DNA from: Candidatus Colwelliibacteriota bacterium
GTDB lineage: Bacteria > Patescibacteriota > Minisyncoccia > UBA6257 > Colwellbacteraceae
Assembly (NCBI GenBank): GCA_027310265.1
Contig: DAIDBC010000027.1
Location: 1 to 7,165 of the forward strand
Reading direction: 5' to 3'
Length of the DNA stretch: 7,165 nucleotides
This document shows, one piece after another, positions 1-6,483 of this stretch. The position numbers were made by a program, and so were the translations under genes. The notes below the pieces were generated by a model. That model was not told the DNA's origin and searched no databases. It saw nothing but the letters and a program-made list of their open reading frames with translations. Each line of letters opens with the position of its first letter. The stretch's first letter is position 1.

Positions 1-7
1 ACAACTT

Positions 8-1555
8 TTAAGATTTCAGAGGTGTGAATGCGGCCACATTAGCTCCCTTGCCCTTACGGTCTTTCGGGGTCACCCAAAAACCCAGCCTGAATTTGCCGCC
101 TAACAACAATCTGGTTTGCGACTCAAGGCCGGGGATCGCACCGAAGATAATAAGCGTAACCGGCATCAAGAGCCACTGGGCAAAATACATAATGTAGTGC
201 CGCTTTTTGAACCAAGCCGGTTTCGGCGGAAGGAGCGCGGCCGAGACGGTGGCGGAAGTGATAATGCCGAACATCGCGAGCCACATAATCCAGCGCGTTA
301 TCTCCGGCAGGCGGTGAGCAAGAAGAGTCGCGGTGAAAGCCTCGCCGCCAAGGGCGACCGGCAGCCACCCCAAGGCGAAAATTATAAGAGCGTTGGTGGC
401 CCAAGAGTGAAAACTTTCAACCACGTTGAACCCCCAATAGAATTTTTTCTTCAAAGCGATACGCGGATTCACGATGAACCCGTAGAGCATATACGGGACG
501 TTCTCAACCCCCCAGCCCCAGCGGCGATTCTGCTTATAAACATTCGCTACCGTCTGCGAGAAAGTCGGGGCGACGTTGGAGTCCATCGAAACCGGGAAGT
601 AAAGCGGCACGACCCGCCAGTCGCCGTCGTAATGCATAAAACATTGCCAAAAGATAAGCGAATCTTCGGAGACATGGTCCGTCGCCCAGAAACCGATTTC
701 GACCAGCGCTTTAAAGGGCATAGAGTGTGACGAAAAAGTGGTAAGCCGCTCCGGCCGGGACTGGTTCATCATGTGCCAAAAAGTGGAGGAGAAGGAAACC
801 ACCCGCGCGAAGAAAGTCGTTTCATATATATTGTTGGTGAAAAGCGGCACCGGCTGGTAGCTGGAGCGCTCGCGGTTGGGCGAGGTCAGGTATACATAGG
901 TCAAGCGGGCGAAATAATCGGCGTAGATCTGTGTATCTACGTCAAACGTGGATACGATTATCTTTTCATAAGGGATTTTCAGCGAATCGATAAGTTTCTT
1001 TGCCTCATGCCCGGCCCAGGCGGAGTTCGCCCCCTTGCCGGCCAACTCGCCGGGAATACCGTCGGGATGCACAGTGACGAGGAAGCTGCCGAAACTTTTA
1101 CCGAACTCTTTTTTGATACTTTCCCCCACTTCCTGCGCAACGTCGCCGGCCCTTTCCTCGAGCGCGAGGACAACGATAAATTTATTCAGCGGATAATTCG
1201 CGCGGGTGAGCGCCTCGAAAGTTTCTCGCACGACAGCGTGCGATTCCTTATACATCGGCAGGATAATCAAGTGATGCATATCCTCCCACTCGCCCAGCTC
1301 TTTCAATTTTACAAGCCAATTTTCTTTGACCACTTCCTTCATCCTACGGAAAGTTGAACGGAGATGGAGCGACATATAGATGGATTTGAAGAACCAGTAG
1401 GTGTCGAAGAGGATGATAAAAACCGCCACCGCGACAGGGAGGTAACGCGAGAGCACGACCATAAGGATAAGGGTGCCCCAGGCCAGAACGCCGGGCATGA
1501 TTTCCAAAACCCGATAGAGCCTGTTCGGGGCCGACCCGGGATATTGCGGTGTCAT
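8..1555 (-). CDS. Membrane-bound family 2 glycosyltransferase, cellulose-synthase-like
   Basis: Predicted inverting GT-A glycosyltransferase of the processive, membrane-embedded type, likely making or extending a cell-surface polysaccharide from a nucleotide sugar. Residues are numbered from an in-frame TTG at 1573. Two hydrophobic segments (about 25-42 and 44-68) precede the catalytic domain, which begins near HLIILPMYKES (101-111). The metal/UDP-binding DxD is DVD at 211-213, the likely catalytic base is in VSED (301-304), and the QxxRW signature is QNRRW (348-352). Three or so membrane helices follow (about 385-410, 425-448, 458-482), then FWVTPKDRKG near the C-terminus, also seen in cellulose and hyaluronan synthase relatives. 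I chose the ATG at 1555 (515 aa). The TTG at 1573 (521 aa) lies 3 nt after the doxX stop and is possible; neither has a Shine-Dalgarno. Family is secure, while the sugar and polymer are unknown. The gene follows doxX on the same strand. Confidence 0.9.
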   Translation of the reverse strand: MTPQYPGSAPNRLYRVLEIMPGVLAWGTLILMVVLSRYLPVAVAVFIILFDTYWFFKSIYMSLHLRSTFRRMKEVVKENWLVKLKELGEWEDMHHLIILPMYKESHAVVRETFEALTRANYPLNKFIVVLALEERAGDVAQEVGESIKKEFGKSFGSFLVTVHPDGIPGELAGKGANSAWAGHEAKKLIDSLKIPYEKIIVSTFDVDTQIYADYFARLTYVYLTSPNRERSSYQPVPLFTNNIYETTFFARVVSFSSTFWHMMNQSRPERLTTFSSHSMPFKALVEIGFWATDHVSEDSLIFWQCFMHYDGDWRVVPLYFPVSMDSNVAPTFSQTVANVYKQNRRWGWGVENVPYMLYGFIVNPRIALKKKFYWGFNVVESFHSWATNALIIFALGWLPVALGGEAFTATLLAHRLPEITRWIMWLAMFGIITSATVSAALLPPKPAWFKKRHYIMYFAQWLLMPVTLIIFGAIPGLESQTRLLLGGKFRLGFWVTPKDRKGKGANVAAFTPLKS

Positions 1556-1576
1556 TATTGTTGAAGCCGACAAAAA

Positions 1577-1981
1577 CTAGATCAAGAAATCCAAGGCATA
1601 TGCCCCGGCGCCCAGGCTCGCAAGCGCGAGAGCGGCAGCAAAGAGGACTAAATCCAGTTCATAGCCTCCGACGAAGCCCTGACCCTTTCTGATCTTCCAG
1701 AAAGTGGTGACCAACATTTCCGCGGCGATGAAAAGGGCGACGCCCTGGGTCAAAATGCCCAAAACTATCGCCAGCCCGCCGAAGAATTCCAGGACGGCCG
1801 CGACTGTCCCCCAAAGGATGCCGGGTTTGAAACCCATCGCGCCGAAGTTCGCTTGTGTCTCTTTAAGATTTTTTATCTTAGGCCAGCCGTGGACGATAAA
1901 CAACACTCCTAGGACGACCCGTAGAATAAAAATTGCTTGAGCACTGTAGATTGTAAAAATCGGAAATACGTTTGCGTACAT
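1577..1981 (-). CDS. DoxX family integral membrane protein
   Basis: Small four-helix membrane protein (134 aa) of the DoxX/DoxD-like family. Members have been linked to oxidoreductase or redox functions at the membrane, but the role of this type is not established. Helices are at about 13-32, 55-77, 80-97 and 108-130. Typical features are RVVLGVLFIVHGWPKI (21-36) in helix 1, the loop FGAMGFKPG (46-54), and VLEFFGGLAIVLG (63-75) in helix 2. The frame stays open upstream to an ATG at 2110, but that would add 43 residues with no family counterpart and run through the promoter region next to the tRNA gene. The ATG at 1981 puts the first helix where the family has it. There is no Shine-Dalgarno at usual spacing; AAAGG lies about 20 nt upstream, which is too far. 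The stop is 3-21 nt before the glycosyltransferase start, so the two are probably cotranscribed. Confidence 0.88.
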   Translation of the reverse strand: MYANVFPIFTIYSAQAIFILRVVLGVLFIVHGWPKIKNLKETQANFGAMGFKPGILWGTVAAVLEFFGGLAIVLGILTQGVALFIAAEMLVTTFWKIRKGQGFVGGYELDLVLFAAALALASLGAGAYALDFLI

Positions 1982-2031
1982 GATAACAGTTTGATTGCGA
2001 CCTTTCTTAACTGATATGCGCTGGTATTCAT

Positions 2032-2060
2032 AATATAGTCTAGAGGCCGTCGAGGTCCAG
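2032..2060 (-). promoter_or_regulatory. Weak candidate promoter for the doxX-glycosyltransferase pair
   Basis: On the minus strand a TATATT hexamer (2032-2037) is a fair -10 box. The hexamer 17 bp upstream, CTGGAC (2055-2060), is a poor -35. It would give a leader of about 40-45 nt to the ATG at 1981. It was chosen because this strand needs a promoter between the divergent genes and nothing better is visible. Confidence 0.25.
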
Positions 2061-2067
2061 ACAAGGC

Positions 2068-2096
2068 TATACAACCAAGTTATAAACGCGTAGAAT
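2068..2096 (+). promoter_or_regulatory. Sigma70-type promoter for tRNA-Glu (and probably tsaD)
   Basis: TATACA (2068-2073, 4 of 6 to TTGACA) and TAGAAT (2091-2096, 5 of 6 to TATAAT) are separated by exactly 17 bp. Transcription would begin near 2102-2105, leaving a tRNA 5' leader of about 10-13 nt for RNase P to remove. It is the only good plus-strand promoter seen before tsaD. Confidence 0.6.
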
Positions 2097-2114
2097 GAGG
2101 GCGATTTCAACCGC

Positions 2115-2186
2115 GGCCCTATCGTCTAATGGCTAGGACGGCGCCCTTTCACGGCGTAAATAGGGGTTCGATTCCCCTTAGGGCTA
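2115..2186 (+). tRNA. tRNA-Glu (anticodon UUC)
   Basis: A complete 72-nt cloverleaf folds by eye. The acceptor is GGCCCTA (2115-2121) with TAGGGCT (2179-2185), including a terminal G1-U72 wobble. The D arm is GTCT/GGAC (2124-2127, 2136-2139) with loop AATGGCTA. The anticodon arm is GCGCC/GGCGT with loop CTTTCAC, so the anticodon is TTC at 2148-2150. The variable loop has four bases, and the T arm is AGGGG/CCCCT with loop TTCGATT (2167-2173). The discriminator is A2186. CCA is not encoded, so the 3' end needs RNase Z and a CCA-adding enzyme. The body strongly resembles bacterial tRNA-Glu. tsaD starts 16 nt downstream with no terminator between. Confidence 0.97.
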
Positions 2187-2202
2187 CTAACTTAAACAAA
2201 CC

Positions 2203-3234
2203 GTGAAGATACTTGCGATAGAAACAAGTTGTGACGAGACTAGCATTGCACTCCTTGAGGCTAGGGGGGACCGTGGCGATTTCCCGACTTTTGCGATCAA
2301 GAAATCCATAGTTGCTTCACAGATAAAAATCCACGCGCCGTTCGGCGGCGTGGTACCCAACCTTGCCAAGCGCGAACACGAAAAGAACCTGCCGATACTT
2401 TACCGCAAGATATTCGGCGCTCCGGCGAACGAGAAAAAACTTTGGACAAAAATTGATTTAATCGCCGTAACGGTGGGCCCCGGCCTCGAACCTGCCCTGT
2501 GGGCCGGTATAACTTTCGCAGAAGGGTTGGCAAAGAAATTAAAAAAGCCGCTCGTGGGAGCGAACCACTTGGAGGGACACCTTTACAGCTTCCTGCTATC
2601 TGGCGGATCTAAACCAAACTTCCCGGCAGTCGCGTTGATTGTCTCCGGAGGACACACGATTCTTTTGAAAATGCCCGATCTCTATAATTGGAAGAAAATA
2701 GGTGAAACAAGAGACGATGCGGTCGGTGAAGCCTACGACAAAGTTGCGCGGCTTCTAAATCTCCCCTATCCCGGCGGGCCGGAAATAGAAAAATTGGCTA
2801 AACACGGAGACAAGCGGGCGATCGATTTCCCACGACCTATGATTTACCACAAAAATTACGACTTCAGTTTTTCGGGCCTGAAGACCGCAGTGCGCTATTA
2901 CGTTGTCACTCACCCGGGCGCGGATAAAAATGTAAAAACTAAGGCGGACATCGCCGCGTCGTTCCAAGAAGCGGCGCTAGATGTATTGATCAGAAAGACT
3001 GCGCGGGCAATCGAGGAAACCGGCGCCAAAACGCTTTTTATCTCTGGAGGGGTCTCAATTAACGGCGAGTTGCGCAGGCGATTCAAAAAAGAACTTGGTA
3101 AGAAAGTTAAAGTTTATTTCCCGAAACGCGAATTCTGCAACGATAATGCGGCGATGATCGCAACCGCGGCCTACATAAAATTTACCCAGGGCAAGAAATA
3201 CCGCCCGGCGGCGCAGGCAAATCTGAATATGTAG
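2203..3234 (+). CDS. tsaD: tRNA N6-adenosine threonylcarbamoyltransferase TsaD
   Basis: Transfers the threonylcarbamoyl group from threonylcarbamoyl-AMP to A37 of tRNAs reading ANN codons (t6A), in the cytoplasm with TsaB and TsaE, which are not in this window. At 343 aa it is full length. The ASKHA-fold signatures are present in order: ETSCDET (7-13), FGGVVPNLAKREH (47-59), metal-binding NHLEGH with H122 and H126, SGGHT (148-152), GETRDDAVGEAYDKVAR (167-183), FSFSGLKTA (221-229), the nucleotide-binding SGGVSINGELR (281-291), and CNDNAAMIA (312-320) with metal ligand D314. The start is GTG. An in-frame TAA lies 13 nt upstream and MKILAIETSCDET is the normal family N-terminus, so no other start fits. 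There is no Shine-Dalgarno in the 16 nt after the tRNA, and I see no separate promoter. tRNA-Glu is not an expected t6A substrate. Confidence 0.96.
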   Translation: MKILAIETSCDETSIALLEARGDRGDFPTFAIKKSIVASQIKIHAPFGGVVPNLAKREHEKNLPILYRKIFGAPANEKKLWTKIDLIAVTVGPGLEPALWAGITFAEGLAKKLKKPLVGANHLEGHLYSFLLSGGSKPNFPAVALIVSGGHTILLKMPDLYNWKKIGETRDDAVGEAYDKVARLLNLPYPGGPEIEKLAKHGDKRAIDFPRPMIYHKNYDFSFSGLKTAVRYYVVTHPGADKNVKTKADIAASFQEAALDVLIRKTARAIEETGAKTLFISGGVSINGELRRRFKKELGKKVKVYFPKREFCNDNAAMIATAAYIKFTQGKKYRPAAQANLNM

Positions 3235-3250
3235 ATTACCGTGGCTACAG

Positions 3251-3256
3251 TATAAT
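3251..3256 (+). promoter_or_regulatory. -10 box for valS, near-leaderless
   Basis: A perfect TATAAT sits in the 36-bp gap between tsaD and valS, ending 14 nt before the valS ATG. The likely start of transcription, about A3263, would leave a leader of roughly 8 nt. No good -35 is visible (TATGTA at 3228-3233 with a 17-bp spacer). The TAA inside the box is in frame with valS, so the coding region cannot extend further upstream. Confidence 0.5.
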
Positions 3257-3270
3257 TATTTTATTCGCTA

Positions 3271-5412
3271 ATGCAGGAATTTTCCTCAAAATACGACCCA
3301 AAAGAGACGGAAGAGAAAGTATACGAAACCTGGGAAAAGTCAGGGTTTTTTAACCCGGATGTATGCGTTGAAAAAGGTGTAACGCCGAAGAATGCGGAGA
3401 TTTTTTCTATGGTCCTCCCGCCGCCCAATGTTACGGGAACTTTGCACATCGGGCACGCTTTTGAAGATACGTTACAAGACATTGTGGTTCGCTACGCCCG
3501 TATGCAGGGCAAACGCACGCTCTGGATCCCTGGCACCGACCACGCCGCGATAGCTACGCAATCCAAGGTAGAAAAAGAAATTTTGAAAAATGAGGGTAAA
3601 TCGAGACACGACCTCGGCCGCGAGGCATTCCTGCGGCGCGTGAACGAATTCGCAAAAGCGAGCCACGACACCATAGTCCGCCAGGTAAAAAGGCTAGGCA
3701 GCTCGCTTGATTGGAGCCGCGAAGCGTACACATTAGATGAACAGCGCAACTTTGGCGTACGTACCGCGTTTAAAAAGATGTACGATCTCGGATTAATTTA
3801 CCGCGGCGACCGGATCGTAAACTGGGATCCCAAAATGCAAACCACGGTCTCCGATGATGAGGTGGAGTGGTTGGAAGAGAAAATCCCCTTCTACTACCTA
3901 AAGTACGGACCCTTCACCATCGCAACTGCTCGGCCGGAAACAAAGTTCGGCGACAAATATGTAGTCATGCATCCGGACGACGAACGATACAAGAAATACA
4001 AAGACGGCGAAAAACTGCAACTTGAATGGATAAACGGGCCGGTTACAGCGACGGTAATCAAGGATCCGGTGATAGATATGGAGTTCGGAACCGGCGTTAT
4101 GACCATCACACCTTGGCACGATATGACCGACTTTGAAATTGCCATGCGTCATAACCTCACCATGGAGCAGACAATTGACCTTAACGGCAGACTTCTACCT
4201 ATAGCCGGCGAGTTTGCCGGGCAGCACATCAAGAATGCCCGCTCTGTGGTGGCGGAGAAACTGCAGAAAAAGGGCTTGTTGGTCAAAACGGAAAACAACT
4301 ACACGCACCGCGTGGCAACCAACAGCCGGGGTGGCAACATCATCGAACCGCAGATAATGAAACAGTGGTTTGTGGCGGTAAATAAGCCTTTCCGGAGCGG
4401 CTTCTTCAAAAAAACAACACTTAAAGAGCTGATGCGCGAGGCGGTTGCAAGCGGCAAAGTACGTATAACCCCAGAGCGGTTCGAAAAAATTTATTTTCAC
4501 TGGATTGATAATCTGCGCGACTGGTGTATCTCACGGCAGATATGGTTCGGTCACCGCATTCCAGTCTGGTATAAAGGCGAAGAAATCTATGCCGGGATAG
4601 AGGCTCCTACGGGTGAGGGGTGGGAACAGGATCCGGACACACTGGACACATGGTTTTCTTCAGCGCTCTGGCCATTCAGCACGCTCGGCTGGCCGAAAGA
4701 AACTAAAGACCTAACAACCTACTTCCCCAATTCGCTAATGGCCCCGGGGTACGAGATACTTTTCTTGTGGGTCGCGCGGATGATTCTTACAAGTGGCGTG
4801 CTCCTAAACGAGATTCCGTTCAGGACGGTACTCATTCACGGTATCGTGCGCGACTCCAAGGGTCGGAAGTTTAGTAAGTCGCTGGGGAATGGCATCGACC
4901 CACTGGTCCTCGCCGACACTTACGGGGCGGATGCCTTACGGATGGCCTTGATTATTGGCGCCGCGCCGGGCAACGACATCAAGTTTGACGAACAGCGCGT
5001 GAAAGGATACCGCAACTTCTCTACTAAAATCTGGAATATCGCAAGGTTCATTAGTATGAATAAACCAGAGTCTGCAGATCCGGCGAGGGTCGATATCAAC
5101 AATCGCCGAGAAATCCAAGAACTCGCAGCGCTAAAAAAGGAAGTGACAGCATATATTGAGTCGTTTGATTTTCACCTCGCCGGAGAAAAAATTTATCACT
5201 ACATCTGGCATACCCTAGCCGACAAAATAGTGGAGGCGGAGAAAAAAGTGCTGCGCGATGGAAGTGAACAGGAGAAATTGACCTCGGATGCTTTACTAGA
5301 AAAATTATTCCTTGATTCACTCAAGCTACTGCACCCATTTATGCCGTTTGTGACCGAAACCGTTTGGCAGGAATTCAGGCCCGGAACGATACTGATGGTC
5401 GAAAAATGGTAA
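3271..5412 (+). CDS. valS: Valyl-tRNA synthetase, short form lacking the C-terminal arm
   Basis: Class I aminoacyl-tRNA synthetase that charges tRNA-Val in the cytoplasm. Seen in order: PPPNVTGTLHIGH with the HIGH motif at 59-62; GTDHAAIATQ (88-97); NWDPK (184-188); a CP1 editing domain with ATARPETKFGD (218-228) and GTGVMTITPWHDMTDFE (273-289); RDWCISRQIWFGHRIPVWY (416-434); LDTWFSSALWPFSTLGWP (458-475); the KMSKS loop as KFSKS (533-537); then a helical anticodon-binding domain ending in HPFMPFVTETVWQEF (688-702). The cysteine zinc motif that many ValRS carry after HRIPVWY is absent, as in E. coli. At 713 aa it ends soon after the anticodon-binding domain. E. coli ValRS has about 950 residues and continues for roughly 200 more, including a tRNA-contacting coiled coil. 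The stop overlaps the prsW start by 7 nt, so the missing arm is not simply in the next frame. Start is ATG with no Shine-Dalgarno. Confidence 0.96.
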   Translation: MQEFSSKYDPKETEEKVYETWEKSGFFNPDVCVEKGVTPKNAEIFSMVLPPPNVTGTLHIGHAFEDTLQDIVVRYARMQGKRTLWIPGTDHAAIATQSKVEKEILKNEGKSRHDLGREAFLRRVNEFAKASHDTIVRQVKRLGSSLDWSREAYTLDEQRNFGVRTAFKKMYDLGLIYRGDRIVNWDPKMQTTVSDDEVEWLEEKIPFYYLKYGPFTIATARPETKFGDKYVVMHPDDERYKKYKDGEKLQLEWINGPVTATVIKDPVIDMEFGTGVMTITPWHDMTDFEIAMRHNLTMEQTIDLNGRLLPIAGEFAGQHIKNARSVVAEKLQKKGLLVKTENNYTHRVATNSRGGNIIEPQIMKQWFVAVNKPFRSGFFKKTTLKELMREAVASGKVRITPERFEKIYFHWIDNLRDWCISRQIWFGHRIPVWYKGEEIYAGIEAPTGEGWEQDPDTLDTWFSSALWPFSTLGWPKETKDLTTYFPNSLMAPGYEILFLWVARMILTSGVLLNEIPFRTVLIHGIVRDSKGRKFSKSLGNGIDPLVLADTYGADALRMALIIGAAPGNDIKFDEQRVKGYRNFSTKIWNIARFISMNKPESADPARVDINNRREIQELAALKKEVTAYIESFDFHLAGEKIYHYIWHTLADKIVEAEKKVLRDGSEQEKLTSDALLEKLFLDSLKLLHPFMPFVTETVWQEFRPGTILMVEKW

Positions 5413-6080
5413 ACCTAAGCTCACCGCTTGTCTTATTTGCGCTTGGCGTTTTCCCAGCCATATTTTGGCTGTTCTTTTTCCTCCTGGAGAGCCGCCGGCA
5501 TCCCGAGCCGCCGAAGATAATAGCCAGAGTGTTCGTCGCCGGGACGGTTGCCGCAGTCGTCGCCGCCGGCATCCAGTTATTATTACAACTTAAACTATTC
5601 CCAATCTGGGGATATGAAGCAAACTCAATTTCGGGGTTTTTGATTTTCGCCTTCGTGGAAGAAACTGTTAAATTCTTCGGCGCCTACATTGCATTCAAAA
5701 ACAAACGGAAGCCGGAGGCACCGCTGGATGATATGATTTACCTCATTACCGCCGCGATGGGTTTCGCGGCCCTGGAAAACGTGCTGTTCCTCTTCTCGGC
5801 AAACTCGACCTTGATCTTACAAACCGCGGTTATGCGCTCGATTGGAGCCACGTTCCTACACGCTGTCGCTTCCGGCTTCACCGGTTTCTATCTCGCCAAG
5901 GGTAGGCTGCCGGAGGGTTTAGTCGTAGCCACGGCCATCCACACCGCTTTCAACTATCTGGCGTACTACTTCCCGCAGTACCAGATTTATTCGGTAGCAT
6001 TGGTGCTATTCGCTTCTTTCTTCCTCTTCCACGATTTTGATATAATTAAGCAAACCGATGGCGGAGAAAGACAAATTTGA
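5406..6080 (+). CDS. PrsW-family intramembrane protease (CAAX-protease superfamily)
   Basis: Polytopic membrane protein of 224 aa with about seven or eight helices, related to PrsW, which cleaves an anti-sigma factor in Bacillus subtilis. The conserved motifs are present: VEETVKFF with E85, E86 and K89; DDMIY (108-112) leading into GFAALENVLF (119-128) with E124 and N125; FLHAVASGFTGFYLAK (150-165) with H152; and AIHTAFNYL (178-186) with H179 and N183. These glutamates and histidines match the putative active-site set, so it is probably catalytic; the substrate is unknown and no anti-sigma gene is nearby. The first helix starts at about residue 7. The frame is open from 5364, but the ATG at 5406 is preferred: it overlaps the valS stop by 7 nt, suggesting translational coupling, and the 14 extra residues are polar and read through valS. 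Its 3' end contains the hsp20 promoter and start. Confidence 0.9.
   Translation: MVNLSSPLVLFALGVFPAIFWLFFFLLESRRHPEPPKIIARVFVAGTVAAVVAAGIQLLLQLKLFPIWGYEANSISGFLIFAFVEETVKFFGAYIAFKNKRKPEAPLDDMIYLITAAMGFAALENVLFLFSANSTLILQTAVMRSIGATFLHAVASGFTGFYLAKGRLPEGLVVATAIHTAFNYLAYYFPQYQIYSVALVLFASFFLFHDFDIIKQTDGGERQI
6038..6046 (+). promoter_or_regulatory. Extended -10 promoter for hsp20 inside prsW
   Basis: TGATATAAT (6038-6046) is a perfect extended -10 element (TGn followed by TATAAT), embedded in prsW codons for the residues FDII near its C-terminus. A -35 17 bp upstream is very weak (TTCTTC, 6018-6023), as extended -10 promoters allow. Transcription would begin near 6052-6054, leaving only 4-6 nt before the hsp20 ATG. 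The TAA inside the box is in frame with hsp20. Confidence 0.55.
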
Positions 6081-6438
6081 AAACTCGCTCGAGGAAGCGG
6101 GCGAAGGTCAGCTTACCGTTGACGTTTACCAGACGCCCACCGAAATTGTGGTGCAGGCGCCGATCGCCGGAATTCACAAGGACGATATCGACGTGGAGGC
6201 AACCAGTGAATCCGTAACCATCCGCGGCGAACGCAAGCGCGAGGAGAAAATCGAGGAAAGCGATTACCTCTATCAAGAATGCTTCTGGGGCAGATTTTCG
6301 AGATCGATTATCCTACCAGAGGAGGTAGATCCCGACAAAGCAAAAGTTTACTTCGGTAAAAACGGGGTTCTTACCGTCCGCCTGCCTAAGGTACATCGCG
6401 GTATGGCGCGCAAGTTGCAGATAAGGGCCGACGAATAA
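6058..6438 (+). CDS. Small heat-shock protein, Hsp20/alpha-crystallin family
   Basis: ATP-independent holdase chaperone of 126 aa that binds unfolding proteins in the cytoplasm. An alpha-crystallin domain fills residues about 18-111. It opens with LTVDVYQTPTEIVVQAPIAG (19-38) and has the strand ESVTIRGERK (51-60), the dimerisation-loop segment YLYQECFWGRFSRSIILPEEV (70-90), and the family signature around KNGVLTVRLPK (101-111). The C-terminal tail has LQI (120-122), matching the IxI/V-type motif that links dimers into larger assemblies. The N-terminal arm is only about 17 residues, shorter than usual in the family, which may limit oligomer size. The ATG overlaps prsW by 23 nt in another frame. 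It has no Shine-Dalgarno but its own extended -10 box, so it can be expressed apart from prsW. No CIRCE-like repeat is visible. A terminator follows directly. Confidence 0.95.
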   Translation: MAEKDKFENSLEEAGEGQLTVDVYQTPTEIVVQAPIAGIHKDDIDVEATSESVTIRGERKREEKIEESDYLYQECFWGRFSRSIILPEEVDPDKAKVYFGKNGVLTVRLPKVHRGMARKLQIRADE

Positions 6439-6467
6439 AAATCCCCGGAAATTGTCCGGGGATTTTT
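6437..6467. terminator. Bidirectional intrinsic terminator
   Basis: A perfect 13-bp inverted repeat, AAAAATCCCCGGA (6437-6449) and TCCGGGGATTTTT (6455-6467), flanks the 5-base loop AATTG. The GC-rich core with a T tract at either end lets it work for hsp20 on the plus strand and for the convergent gene on the minus strand. It begins inside the hsp20 stop codon and ends 16 nt before the stop of the minus-strand gene. Confidence 0.93.
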
Positions 6468-6483
6468 AAGAGTCGTCGCGTCT

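Noticed and set aside
116..1564. Long plus-strand open frames at 116-730, 773-1357 and 1364-1564 opposite the glycosyltransferase
   Set aside because: The translations are rich in Arg, Pro and His with no domain pattern. The minus strand here has a full set of glycosyltransferase motifs, so these are codon-bias shadows.
1982..2110. N-terminal extension of the DoxX protein to an ATG at 2110
   Set aside because: The extra 43 residues have no family counterpart and would overlap the tRNA promoter region. The DoxX fold begins just after the ATG at 1981.
2115..2186. Functional link between tRNA-Glu as a substrate and TsaD
   Set aside because: TsaD makes t6A at A37 of tRNAs that read codons starting with A. 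tRNA-Glu(UUC) reads GAA/GAG, so adjacency does not imply an enzyme-substrate relation.
3235..3270. Possible terminator between tsaD and valS
   Set aside because: The gap is AT-rich but has no hairpin stem before the T-rich stretch. It is better explained as the valS promoter.
5364..5405. Earlier prsW start at 5364, adding 14 residues
   Set aside because: The added residues are polar and lie within the conserved end of valS. The ATG at 5406, overlapping the valS stop, fits both the family and the operon layout better.
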